Of a stretch of 64,000 bases of DNA, positions 9,069 through 18,461 are shown one piece after another. Made by a program: the position numbers and the translations under genes. The stretch's first letter is position 1. The number at the start of each line of letters is the position of its first letter. The DNA is from CBDCFV01 sp965216425 (GTDB taxonomy: Bacteria > Chloroflexota > Dehalococcoidia > Lucifugimonadales > UBA3495), in assembly GCA_965216425.1 (NCBI GenBank), contig CBDCFV010000006.1, positions 310,001 through 374,000 of the forward strand, written 5' to 3'. The notes under the pieces are model-generated. The model saw only the letters and a program-made list of their open reading frames with translations. It was not told the DNA's origin and did no database searches.

Positions 9069-9145
9069 ACGGGGTTGTTGGACACCCCGGCGAGCGTGGA
9101 GAGGGAACTCCTGCGGAGGTGTTCACAAACGCCCGTTTGTTGAAC
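9045..9145 (+). repeat. Cluster of TTGTTGAAC repeats upstream of the serine recombinase
   Basis: TTGTTGAAC occurs at 9045-9053, 9062-9070 and 9137-9145. A TTGTTGGAC variant is at 9075-9083 and an inverted GTTCACAA at 9121-9128. The cluster lies directly 5' of the recombinase gene and may be its recombination site or operator. Confidence 0.5.
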
Positions 9146-9182
9146 GCCATCACCGAGAGGACGGCCGGTATACCCCGGCCGG

Positions 9183-9896
9183 ATGAACCCCATGAACATG
9201 CTCCCAGTCACCTACGGCTACGCCCGGGTCAGCAAGTCCGACGACGATGCCAAGAACCTGGACACGCAGCTGCGCCTGCTGGCCCACCACGGCATACGCG
9301 AGGACCTGATGTTCACCGACGTGGCCAGCGGCCGCACCATGAATCGCCCGGGCTGGCGGGACCTGATGGGCCGTGTCCAACCCGGCGACACCATCGTCGT
9401 CGCGTTCCTGGACCGGTTCAGCCGCAACTTTGAGGAAGGGGTCCGGATCCAGGCGGAACTGACCGCGCGTGACATCGGCATCGTCGCGCTCCGGGAGAAC
9501 ATCGACACCAGCGATGGCAGCGCCGCCGCGAAGTTCTTCCGGCGCTCAATGCTGGCCCAGGGCGCATACCAGGTGGACTCGGCCAGCGAGCGGATCAAGT
9601 TGGGGCTGGACCGGGCCCGGGCTGGCGGGAAGCGAGTCGGCCGCCCACCGGCGTTGACCCCAGAACAGGTCGAGCAGTGCCGCCGGATGGCGGATGAAGG
9701 GGCCGGACTGCGTCAGATAGCCCGGGTTATGCAGTGCTCACCGGCCACGGTGAAGAAGATTCTTGCGCCGGCTCCGCCCGAGGTTCCACTGCCAGTTGTA
9801 CCCATGGGACATGAAGGGGCCGGTAGACGAAATTATCCTGGCGATGAGCCCCGAAACCCACCGGCGCATCAGACTGACGGGAGAGGAAAGACATGA
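9183..9896 (+). CDS. Serine recombinase (resolvase/invertase family)
   Basis: A 237-residue serine recombinase. The catalytic serine is in GYARVSKSD (Ser17), with conserved RDLMGRVQPGD and LDRFSRN motifs in the resolvase domain (about 10-150), then a helix-turn-helix with LTPEQVEQCRRMADEG. About 45 unstructured residues follow the HTH. Small serine recombinases resolve cointegrates or invert DNA. The upstream TTGTTGAAC cluster is a candidate site. Its stop overlaps the next ATG by 4 bp, so the two genes are translationally coupled. Confidence 0.85.
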   Translation: MNPMNMLPVTYGYARVSKSDDDAKNLDTQLRLLAHHGIREDLMFTDVASGRTMNRPGWRDLMGRVQPGDTIVVAFLDRFSRNFEEGVRIQAELTARDIGIVALRENIDTSDGSAAAKFFRRSMLAQGAYQVDSASERIKLGLDRARAGGKRVGRPPALTPEQVEQCRRMADEGAGLRQIARVMQCSPATVKKILAPAPPEVPLPVVPMGHEGAGRRNYPGDEPRNPPAHQTDGRGKT

Positions 9897-10399
9897 CCCA
9901 GCGCTACGCCAGCAAGACGACGGTGAGCAGCGATAGGTCCAAGGCTGAGATCGAAGGCATCCTGCGCCGGTATGGTGCGGACCAGTTCATGCAGGGTTGG
10001 GAAGCCGGCCTGGGGGTGGTGGGCTTTCGGATCAACGGGTTCCAGGTTCGGATGCTGCGGCCGTTGCCCAATCCGGAGGACTTCCGGCACTACGAGAGGA
10101 AGAGCGGCTATTCCACCCGCCAAGTGGAACGGGCGCCCGAGGCCGCGCAGAAGGCCTACGAGCAAGCCGAGCGGCAGGCATGGCGGGCCCTGCTGCTGGT
10201 GGTCAAGGCGAAGCTGGAGGCGGTCGGGGCCGGCATTACGAGCATCGAGCAGGAGTTCTTGCCCAACATGGTGCAGCCCGACAACACCACCGTCGGGGAG
10301 AACATGCTGCCCCGGCTCAGGGAGATTGTCGCCAGCGGCCACCTGCCGCCGATGCTTCCAGCGGCCCATCCCATAGCCCTGGGGCCGCCAACGCAGTGA
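9893..10399 (+). CDS. Conserved hypothetical protein coupled to the recombinase
   Basis: A 168-residue protein, start overlapping the recombinase stop (ATGA). Visible features are a K-A-E-I-E-G-I-L-R-R-Y-G-A-D-Q-F start, a beta-rich part with VVGFRINGFQVRMLRPLP, and a helical C-terminal half with ITSIEQEFLPNMV. Proteins of this look recur in phage and plasmid genomes next to recombinases, but I know no function. No membrane segment or signal peptide. Confidence 0.6.
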   Translation: MTQRYASKTTVSSDRSKAEIEGILRRYGADQFMQGWEAGLGVVGFRINGFQVRMLRPLPNPEDFRHYERKSGYSTRQVERAPEAAQKAYEQAERQAWRALLLVVKAKLEAVGAGITSIEQEFLPNMVQPDNTTVGENMLPRLREIVASGHLPPMLPAAHPIALGPPTQ

Positions 10400-10577
10400 C
10401 GGGCACCAGTCATTATCAGTCCACGCCCGCGGCCAACGCGTGGGGGAGCTTTTTGCGACGGCGGCAGGCGTGGCCGGATCCAAGGGGTTTTCAACGTCGC
10501 CTCTGCACCCCGACGGCGAAAAAGTCCCCGCCTCGCTGTATGCCCGGCTTCTCGACTCCCTGGCCTACGCCGCCTGA
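10377..10577 (+). pseudogene. C-terminal gene fragment or small ORF, unknown
   Basis: A 66-codon open frame after a TAG at 10374 reads VGELFATAAGVAGSKGFST, then SPLHPDGEKVPASLYARLLDSLAYAA. The composition is protein-like and distinct from the overlapping end of the preceding gene, but there is no plausible start and no recognised family. Confidence 0.3.
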
Positions 10578-10658
10578 GTGTACAAAGTCCAGCTTAAAGG
10601 ACTATCGAAAATGTAGTGCTTGCCAAAGACCTTGGACTGACCTTGAGTGAGGATGAAT

Positions 10659-10795
10659 TTCCGTGCAAAATCGCATCTTGACATAGGCACCGCTTACACA
10701 ATCTCAATCAAAACCAATTTTTGTGCTGAGCCCATACCAGACATCAGATTTCTGTGCAAAATTCATTGCGGTGCTCGACCGGCATTTTGCACAGA
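10659..10795 (+). promoter_or_regulatory. Operator-like repeats upstream of the defence cassette
   Basis: TCTGTGCAAAAT (10751-10762) and its inverted copy ATTTTGCACAGA (10784-10795) form a dyad with a 21-bp spacer, 60 bp before the helicase start. A third direct copy, TTCCGTGCAAAAT, is at 10659-10671. The local DNA is AT-rich compared with its surroundings. This fits a repressor site; the XRE-domain protein encoded in the cassette is one candidate binder. Confidence 0.5.
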
Positions 10796-10855
10796 TTCAC
10801 GCCTGTGGGTAAAATTCGCGCACAATCCCATTCAAAAGAGGGCCAATAGCCGCTA

Positions 10856-12061
10856 ATGATAACCACGCAACTGCAACCCGACACTATCATCGAGGGACCA
10901 TTTTGGCCTGAACCCGTCCGTGTGCTCCGAGCGCGGCAGCACGGTTCGGCGATTCAGATTGAGGCCGTTGGCGTCGTGGAGTCCAAGTATTACGACCAAA
11001 CTATTCCCTTAGAACAGTTTGAGGCTCAAGTACGACGGAGGACTGGCCAATCCTATTTGTTCGATGCCCAGCCCACGTTGTTTCGCCTGGCGGTTGAGGC
11101 GCTCCGGACGCATTTGGCTCACGCCTTCGATCCTCAATTCGCCGTGTCTGTTTCCCAAGTGGACCCTCTGCCCCATCAACTCGTAGCCGTTTACAAGCAC
11201 ATGCTTCCGTTGCCCCGCATTCGGTTCCTATTAGCAGATGACCCCGGTGCAGGCAAGACCATCATGGCTGGGCTTCTGATGCGGGAACTGATGCAGCGCG
11301 GCGACGTTAAGCGGGTCCTAGTGCTTTGTCCTAAGGCGCTTACCGACCAGTGGCGGCGGGAGATGTGGGAACGATTCCGGGAACGGTTCGTGTTAGTCAC
11401 CGGGGAATACATCGCCAGTAGACGCGGGCAGAATCCTTGGGTTGAAAGTGACCTCGTGGTTGCTTTCGATGACCTCGCGATACAGGAGCACGTTCGCCCC
11501 AGCATCGACCAATCTCAATGGGACTTGATCATCTTTGACGAAGCTCACAAGCTCTCTGCCTATCGGTATGGTACAGCCGGGCGAATCGACAAGACCAAGC
11601 GCTATCAATTGGCGGAGGGATTGGCCCCCAAGACTAAGCATCTCCTTTTGATGACCGCCACGCCCCACAAGGGCGACCCGGAAAACTTCCGCCTGCTGAT
11701 GTCTTTGCTGGACGACAAAGTGTTCGCCTCCCAAGCTGGGACCCGGGATGCTCTCAGTGGGAATGACTCCCCATTCTTCTTGCGTCGAACGAAAGAGTCC
11801 ATGCGCGACTTCGCCGGCAAACCGTTGTTCCTCCCTCGCAATGTTGACACCATCGGGTACGAACTTGAACCCCACGAGCAGGAGTTGTACGACGCCGTCA
11901 CTGATTACGTATCCAACGGTCTCGCCAAAGCTGATGAGGAAAGCAATCGCAACGTCAGCCTGGCTCTAATCGTTCTACAACGCCGCTTGGCGTCATCCCT
12001 GCACGCCGTCACTCGCAGCCTAGAACGAAGAAGGGACCGCCTCAATGAACAACTCCAACTA
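10856..12061 (+). pseudogene. SNF2/RapA-like defence helicase, N-terminal part (split by IS630)
   Basis: The first 402 codons of an SNF2-type helicase. Walker A is DDPGAGKT (about 128-135), the DEAH box is FDEAHKLSAYR, and motif III is LLLMTATPHKGDPENF. The frame reaches the IS630 element at 12062 and would stop at 12085 within it. Joining CTA at 12059-12061 to GGC at 13308 restores one uninterrupted frame of about 1,235 codons. As it stands, only the first RecA-like lobe is made, so the helicase should be inactive. It is the first gene of a defence-type operon. Confidence 0.85.
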
Positions 12062-12154
12062 GTAGTCAGTCAAATCTGTTTTTGATGGTAGTTTAAAGAG
12101 TCTGAATCAAGGCGCTATTCTGAGCAACAGACTGGGTTGAAGTGAGGTGGTGGT

Positions 12155-13292
12155 ATGGTTAGGGAAAAGTACGGAGTCCGGTTGACGCCGGAGCAGCGGA
12201 ACCAACTGGAACACTTGGTACGAGCGGGTAAAAGTACCGCTCGGGTGACTACTCGGGCTCGGATACTGCTCAAGACCGACGCTGGTTGGGCCGCGCCCCG
12301 GGTTGCCGAGGCACTGGACGTGGTGGAGGGCACGGTGTTCCGCATCAAGCGCCGCTTTGCCGAAGCTGGATTAGCTGGGGCGCTGCAAGACCGGGTCCAA
12401 GCGAACCGGTACCGGAAGCTGGAGGACCGGGGCGAAGCCCACCTGATCGCCCTGGCCTGTAGCCCAGCGCCGGAAGGACATGCCCATTGGACCCTGCGCT
12501 TGCTGGCTGGGAAGGTGGTGGAGTTGGGGTTGGCGTCATCCTTGTCCCACGAGACGGTGCGCCAGCGGCTCAAAAAAACGCTCTCAAGCCGTGGCAGAAG
12601 AAAGAGTGGTGCATCCCCAAGGTGAGCGCCGACTTCGTGGCCCACATGGAGGAAGTGCTGGACCTGTACGCCGAGCCCTATGACCCAAAGCGGCCGGTGG
12701 TCTGCTTTGACGAGACCTCCACCCAGTTGCTGGCCGAGACCCAGCCGGCGCTGCCGGCCCAGCCGGGACACCCCCTGCGGCAGGACTACGAGTACCGCCG
12801 AGAAGGCACCCGCAATCTGTTCTTGGCCTGTGAACCGTTGGCCGGTTGGCGCCACGTGGCGATTACTGAACGGCGCACGATGCAGGACTTCGCCCAGCAG
12901 ATGCGCTGGCTGGTGGATGAAGCCTACCCGGAGATAGCGGTGGTGCGGGTGGTATTGGACAACCTGAACACTCACCGCGTGGCGTCGCTGTACGAGACCT
13001 TCCCGGCAGCCGAGGCGCGGCGGATTGCCAAACGGCTGGAGTTCCACTACACGCCGAAGCACGGCAGTTGGCTGAACATAGCCTGCCCCGGCGGAGGCCG
13101 GGGGCGGAGATCGAGTTCAGCGTACTGTCCCGTTCCTGCCTGAGGCAGCGGCTCCCCGACGAGGAATCGCTCCAACGGGAAGTCGGGGCCTCGGCGCAGG
13201 AGCGAAACGAGGCGCGGGTCACCATCAACTGGCGGTTCAACACCCAGGATGCCCGAACCAAATTACACCGCCTCTATCCCTTCGATTCCTAA
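12155..13292 (+). pseudogene. IS630-family transposase (copy a), broken by a palindromic insertion
   Basis: The N-terminal HTH part runs 12155-12625 and the DDE part continues in the -1 frame from an A7 run at 12571-12577. It shows VVCFDETSTQL (Asp), VVLDNLNTH (Asp), and after a second break AEIEFSVLS (Glu). The split at CTCAAAAAAACG recurs in the other two relatives here, so it is probably programmed -1 frameshifting. The second break at 13080 is caused by a 26-bp palindrome (net 23 bp) placed just before the catalytic Glu codon, which abolishes a continuous product. Confidence 0.85.
13080..13105. repeat. 26-bp palindromic insertion element, copy 1
   Basis: AGCCTG is followed by a perfect stem CCCCGGC / GCCGGGG with a GGAG loop. 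It interrupts the codons for N-x-A-E-I-E in the IS630 transposase; removing 23 bp restores the family motif. Confidence 0.75.
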
Positions 13293-13307
13293 CATGACTG
13301 ACTACTA

Positions 13308-15809
13308 GGCCGCTCCACGTCCGCCGCCCAGTTGGAGTACGACCCTGACGAAGATGAAACGGAGGACATATCGGCTCAAGACGAGGAAATCTTGTCTGGA
13401 GCTTCCACGGCGCGTACTACGGAAGAACTGAGGGCCGAGGTTTCCCAGTTGGACCGGCTCATCGAGTTGGCAAAGGCTAACCGTCTGAAGGGCCCTGAGC
13501 GTAAGGCTGCGGAATTTCGCAAGGTCATCGAAAGCCAGACCGTAGCTGATGGCAGCGAGAAGATTCTGGTCTTTACCGAGCATGTAGACACGCTTACCGA
13601 CCTTACCAATCAACTTCGCCGGTGGGGTTACAGCGTATGCAATATTCACGGTGGCATGAGGCTTGCTGACCGGATCGCGGCAGAGCGAGAGTTTCGCGGG
13701 CCTGCCCAGTTCATGGTGGCCACCGAAGCTGCCGGGGAAGGTATCAACCTCCAGTTCTGCAAGGTGATGCTCAATTGGGACCTACCCTGGAACCCTAACC
13801 GGCTTGAACAGCGCATGGGGAGGATTCATCGTTACGGTCAGGAGTATGAAGTCCAAGTCGTTAACCTCGTAGCCAGATCCACCCGCGAAGGTTCGGTATT
13901 GGTGAAGCTGATGGAAAAGCTGGAACGAATGCGGGACCTCTTGGGCCACGACCAGGTGTACGACGTGGTATCAGGCGTGCTGGATGCCGGACAGGTACGG
14001 CTGGACGTCTTAATTCGTGAGGCAATCCTAAACCGGCGGACTATGGCCGACATCCTGGAAGACTTGGAGTTCGTCGACAGTTCCGCGTCCATCGCCAATG
14101 CCAAAGAGATATTGGGGCAGGCATTGGCCACCCCCAACATCGACCTTGGAGCCATCCTTGGCGAAGAGCGAGAGTCAAAGGAACGGAGACTCACTCCAGA
14201 GTTCGTGGAACGCTTTTTTGTTGACGGCTTCCGGCATCTGGGCGGTAGGGTTCTTCTAGGCGGAGACACCGACTGGAGGCTCGATTTTGTGCCTGCGGAC
14301 ATCAGACGGGAAGTTCGAGTTGCTAACTCGGAAGAATTCGGACCCGAGAACCGTCTCGTGACCTTCTGCAAGGACCGGTTGCGTCGTGAGCCTCCAGCCG
14401 AGTTTCTCGCGCCTGATCATCCCATATTCGATGCCGTTTTGAAACGACTCCTGGAACAGGGCAGGCCAGTGTTGGCCAACGGAACGGTCTTCATTGACAA
14501 GGACGCGAGGGAACCCTACTTGGTCTGGCTGCTTCAAGCCGGAGTGGTCAACGGGGCAAACGTAACTGTACATGAGAGACTGCTGGCCCTGCGCCAGACG
14601 GGGAATAAGTTCGAAGCTGTCGCCCCGGGCGTATTGTTGGACCTTCCTCCCGCCGACGTGGCCCCGGCGCTCCCCGACGTTCTCCGCAGTCTGTCCGACG
14701 GTAACGCCGCCGTTGTCTGGGCCAGTTCCCTTTACTCCACTGAATATCTGTCCGAAGTCACCTCCGAGCAGGAAAGGCGAGTCGGCATTGTCGAGCGCGC
14801 GCTCCAGCAGTCGGTCAATGACACCTTGGTGGAACTTCAGTCCCGCCTAGAACGGCAACACGAGGCCCAGGCCAACGGAAGGGATATGGGCCTTGCCATC
14901 CGCACGACTAACCAGGAAGTGGAAGCACTTACTTCAGAGCTAAGGCGGCGGCGGGAGGACCTTCAGCGGCAAAAGGTCACTTCCATCCAGACACCGAGGG
15001 TCGTGGGCGTGGCTGCCGTGATACCCGGCCCCGTCCCCAGGGTAATGGAACAGGGACGGAGCGGGGGGGACAACACGAACATCGAACTTGCGGCCATGAA
15101 AGTCGCCATGGACCACGAGGTTGCTTATGGCCGCACCCCCGTCGACGTATCCAAGACAGGGGTGGGATACGATATACGCAGCGAAGGCGTAATGGGCGAA
15201 GTGCGGTACATTGAGGTCAAAGGACATGCTGCAACCGGCGATGTCGTGCTGTATTACACCGAGTGGCAAATGGCCCACCGGATGCGCCGCGAATTCTTCA
15301 TTTACGAGGTTAATCACGCTCTGACAAAGCCGGAACTTAGAATCATCCAAGACCCGGTAGGCCAAGGAATAGAAGCTACGGAGCGGGTAGTGGAGTATCA
15401 TGTTGCATCCGGCCAAATCGAGCAATTGGCGGCCATTCCCAATGATCTTGAAGTATATGGCCGACGCAGGGGTGACTTTGACTTCCCTTGCCCTATCTGC
15501 GGAAGTGACCTGTTGGACCATTTCAATGGGGATGTCGAAGCAGCAACCATCTACCCGAACTTGGTCTGCCCCCACTGCAACGACCGGGCTATCACGGCCA
15601 ACGGCCAAAAAGCCGAGGACTGGCACGAAGACAAAGACAACATCCCGGTATACATTGACGGAAAACAATGTTGGCGCCGCTACAGATTTTGGGCAGCAGC
15701 CATGTACGATCCCTATAATTGCGCAACCTTAGAAGAGTTCCACAACCGCGTATTCCCTACAATAGAGGGTGACGAACACGTACCACAAGACAAGGAGCAG
15801 AATGGCTGA
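13308..15809 (+). pseudogene. SNF2/RapA-like defence helicase, C-terminal part with DUF3883
   Basis: Codons 403 onward of the split helicase. The second RecA lobe shows KILVFTEHVDTLTDL, ATEAAGEGINLQFC and NRLEQRMGRIHRYGQ (arginine fingers). A long helical middle region follows. A DUF3883-like domain reads VGYDIRSEGVMGEVRYIEVKG, and a C-terminal zinc ribbon has CPICG and CPHCN. This architecture is that of helicases of DISARM-like and related defence cassettes. Without the first part it lacks Walker A. An internal ATG at 13332 could start a truncated product. The stop overlaps the next gene by 8 bp. Confidence 0.85.
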
Positions 15810-16983
15810 GGCATTGGTTACCCCTAATCTCCTGACTTGGGCTAGGCAGCGGCGGGGGATGGAAGTCGAGGACCTTGCCAAGAAGCTGAATGTCAAGCCG
15901 TATACAGTCTATGAGTGGGAAGCGGGCGAAAAGCATCCCACCTTTAGGCAGGCCCAAAAATTTGCCCGAGCGCTGTATATCCCGTTCGGGTATCTCTACT
16001 TGGCAGAGCCGCCGGTGCAAGAATTACCTTTACCCGATTTTCGCACTATGCCTGGCCAGCCTCCCAAAGAGGCAAGCCCTGACCTGTTGGATTTAGTCAG
16101 CGACATCCTTGGCAAACAACAGTGGTATCGAGAATACAGGGAATCCGAAGGCGTTGAGGAACTGCCATTTGTTGGGAGTTTTGAGCCTTCCGACCCTGTA
16201 ACAGAGGTGGCCAGCAAAATCCGGGAAGTTATAGACGTAGATGGCGCCAGGGACGGGGCTTCCAATTGGGAAGGATTCATGAGGGGCCTAACGCGCAACG
16301 CCGAGCGATCCGGAATTATGGTAATGCGCAGCGGGGTAGTGGGCAATAACAATCGGCGGCCTTTGAATATTGAAGAGTTCCGCAGCTTTTCTGTGAGTGA
16401 CCACGTCGCCCCTCTGATTTTCATCAATGGCCGGGACTATAGGGGCGCTCAAATCTTTACTTTAGCCCATGAAATGGCTCACATTTGGGCCGGGCAAGGC
16501 GGTTTATCGAATCCAGATTACGGCCTCCGGTCTGAACAACCAGATAGCTCCATGGAACAGTTCTGCGACCGCGTTGCTGCCGAAACCTTGGTGCCGGGCG
16601 AAGACTTCCGCACCCGGTGGGTGCCCGACAGCCCCGCTTTTGAGGACAGCCTGAAGGACCTGAGCCGCCATTACAAGGTCAGCCCTATGGTGATTCTGCG
16701 CCAAGCGCATGACCACGACTTCATACCCACCGCCATATACCGAGATAGTTACACCCGGCTCATTGAACAGGCCGTTAAGCTAGAACCGACCGGTAAATCT
16801 GGAGGGAATTTTAGCTACATCTTTGTAGCACGGTATGGGTCCGCTTTCACTGAGGCCGTCATTTCAAGTGCCGCCGAAGGAACCCTGGCGAGCAGAGATG
16901 CGGCTGATATGCTCGGCCTCAAGGTCAAGACCCTTCCTAATATAGCCGAACATTTCTTCGGAAGCCCCCTGACCCTTGCCTGA
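15802..16983 (+). CDS. XRE-family regulator fused to ImmA/IrrE-type metallopeptidase
   Basis: A 393-residue protein. The N-terminal XRE helix-turn-helix (about 8-60) has LTWARQRRGMEVEDLAKKL and VYEWEAGEKHPT. A C-terminal zinc-peptidase domain has TLAHEMAHIW (HExxH) and FCDRVAAETLVP. In known systems such proteins cleave or bind a partner repressor or act as the antitoxin of a PIN-like toxin. ATG at 15802 follows AAGGAGC and overlaps the helicase stop, so the genes are coupled. It overlaps the next gene by 8 bp. It may also bind the dyad at 10751-10795. Confidence 0.88.
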   Translation: MAEALVTPNLLTWARQRRGMEVEDLAKKLNVKPYTVYEWEAGEKHPTFRQAQKFARALYIPFGYLYLAEPPVQELPLPDFRTMPGQPPKEASPDLLDLVSDILGKQQWYREYRESEGVEELPFVGSFEPSDPVTEVASKIREVIDVDGARDGASNWEGFMRGLTRNAERSGIMVMRSGVVGNNNRRPLNIEEFRSFSVSDHVAPLIFINGRDYRGAQIFTLAHEMAHIWAGQGGLSNPDYGLRSEQPDSSMEQFCDRVAAETLVPGEDFRTRWVPDSPAFEDSLKDLSRHYKVSPMVILRQAHDHDFIPTAIYRDSYTRLIEQAVKLEPTGKSGGNFSYIFVARYGSAFTEAVISSAAEGTLASRDAADMLGLKVKTLPNIAEHFFGSPLTLA

Positions 16984-17467
16984 TCATTGGTTGGACAGCA
17001 ACTTTTTCATCGAGGGCAAGAAGGGACCTTACGGGTTTGACATAGCGCCACGGTTTTGGGCCATCATTGACGAACTGATAGAAAACGGCCGAATTTCATG
17101 CCCGATAAGAGTCTACGATGAATTGCTGGAAGGACAAGACGACTTGGCAGCTTGGGCCCAAGCACGTCGGACGTCCGGCTTATTCGTGGAACCGGACGTA
17201 CCGGTGCAAGAGGTATTCAGGGAAGTCATCGAATACGTGATGCAACGCTACCCTGATAACCAAGCCAGGCGTAGATTCTTGGATCGTGCCGACCCTTGGG
17301 TTATAGCTCACGCCATCGCTCAAGGAGGCACCGTTGTAAGTTTAGAAGGGAGAGACCCGGATGTCTCCCGACAGGTGAAAATTCCAAACGTCTGTGACCA
17401 TTTCAACGTTCCATGCGTCACCACTTATCAGATGCTGCGGGAGTTAGGCGTTTCGTGGAATGCCTAA
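16976..17467 (+). CDS. DUF4411 PIN-like protein
   Basis: A 163-residue protein, probably starting at TTG 16976 inside the end of the preceding gene. The PIN-type first aspartate is in WLDSNFFIE, a central acid in PIRVYDELLEG, and a later one in RADPWVIAHAIA followed by GGTVVSLEG. DUF4411 proteins are regularly encoded next to XRE-ImmA proteins and are thought to be toxin-like nucleases. Here the pair is embedded in the middle of a restriction-type cassette, between the helicase and methyltransferase genes. It overlaps the methyltransferase start by 8 bp. Confidence 0.82.
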   Translation: MPDHWLDSNFFIEGKKGPYGFDIAPRFWAIIDELIENGRISCPIRVYDELLEGQDDLAAWAQARRTSGLFVEPDVPVQEVFREVIEYVMQRYPDNQARRRFLDRADPWVIAHAIAQGGTVVSLEGRDPDVSRQVKIPNVCDHFNVPCVTTYQMLRELGVSWNA

Positions 17468-18461
17468 ACCCGCGACAAGGACGAATACCGTGACTAACAT
17501 CCGCCGCAAACGCCTAATCGAAGTTGCTTTTCCTCTGGAGGAAGTTTCGGCCCACTCCCGTCGGGAAAAGAACGTCAGGCAGGGGCACATCTCCACCCTG
17601 CACATCTGGTGGGCGCGGCGGCCTCTGGCAGCCTGTCGGGCCTTTATCTATGCCTCTTTGGTCGACGATCCGGGTAACGACGCTGAGCGAGAGGAATTGC
17701 TGGGGGAGGTGGCCGACCTCGCCAGTTGGGACGCCGTCCGCCACCCCGATAAGGTTGTCCGCGCCAAAGTAGACGGCGGCACTGGCCTCACGGGAACGGA
17801 GCTTCTGGAACGAGCCCGCCAGCGCATCCTGGACGACAACGGTGGCAATCCTCCCAAGCTATTGGACCCTTTCGCCGGTGGTGGGGCGATTCCCCTGGAG
17901 GGCCTGCGCTTAGGTTGCGAGGTCGAGGCAAGCGACCTCAACCCCGTCGCCGTCTTGATACTCAGGGGCACTGTGGAGTACCCACAGAAGTATGGCCAGT
18001 CAGACAGTCGCCCTGTGCCCGGCTACATCGACCAAGCCGCTAAAGACCCGTCGCAGGGCAGGTTCAACGACGGGGATTTGACCGACGCCTACCGCCGTAA
18101 TCCCTTGGCCACCGACGTGCGATACTGGGGCCGCTGGATGCTGGGAAAGGCCCGGAAGGATTTGTCCGAGTTCTACCCGCCCGACCCGGACGGCAATGTA
18201 CCGGTGGCTTACCTGTGGAGCCGTACTATACCCTGCCCCAGTTGCGGTGCCGAAATGCCCCTTATTCGCCAGTACTGGCTGGTCAGGAAACCCAAGAAGC
18301 GGGTGGCCCTAAAGCCGTTAATTGACCAGGGGAAACAGCGGGTGGGGTTCGGAGTAGTGGAGGGTCTGGATGTAACCGGCAACCCCGCGGAGGCTACTAC
18401 TTCCCGCGGAGACACCCGTTGCCTGCTCTGCGGGCAGGTAGTGAAGGCCAAAAAACAATAA
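17460..18461 (+). pseudogene. DUF1156 adenine-specific DNA methyltransferase, part 1
   Basis: The N-terminal third of a COG1743-type enzyme: the DUF1156 start with RRKRLIEVAFPLEEVSAHSR and WWARRPLAACRA, the S-adenosylmethionine motif LLDPFAGGGAIPLE, VEASDLNPVAV, and a zinc ribbon beginning CPSCGAEMP. The frame stops at 18461 right after an A6 run (CC-AAAAAA-CAA). The downstream frame continues the protein in -1 register (KTIREKGQTSGFGD). Either ribosomes slip -1 at the run or one A was lost. This enzyme would protect host DNA in the defence system. Confidence 0.8.

Larger units (their letters stand above)
12062..13305 (+). mobile_element. IS630-family insertion (copy a) inside the defence helicase
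   Basis: A 1,244-bp element bounded by GTAGTCAGTCA at the left and its inverse TGACTGACTAC at the right, flanked by a duplicated TA (12060-12061 and 13306-13307), the IS630 signature target duplication. It carries one transposase gene on the plus strand. Confidence 0.9.

Noticed and set aside
10647..10856. 69-codon frame covering the leader of the defence cassette
   Set aside because: The region is better explained by the repeated TGTGCAAAAT operator motif; the frame has no ribosome site and odd composition.
13270..13290. TTCGATTCC as a possible tRNA T-arm
   Set aside because: No acceptor stem or anticodon arm can be built; it is the 3' end of the IS630 transposase. No tRNA or rRNA was recognised anywhere in the window.
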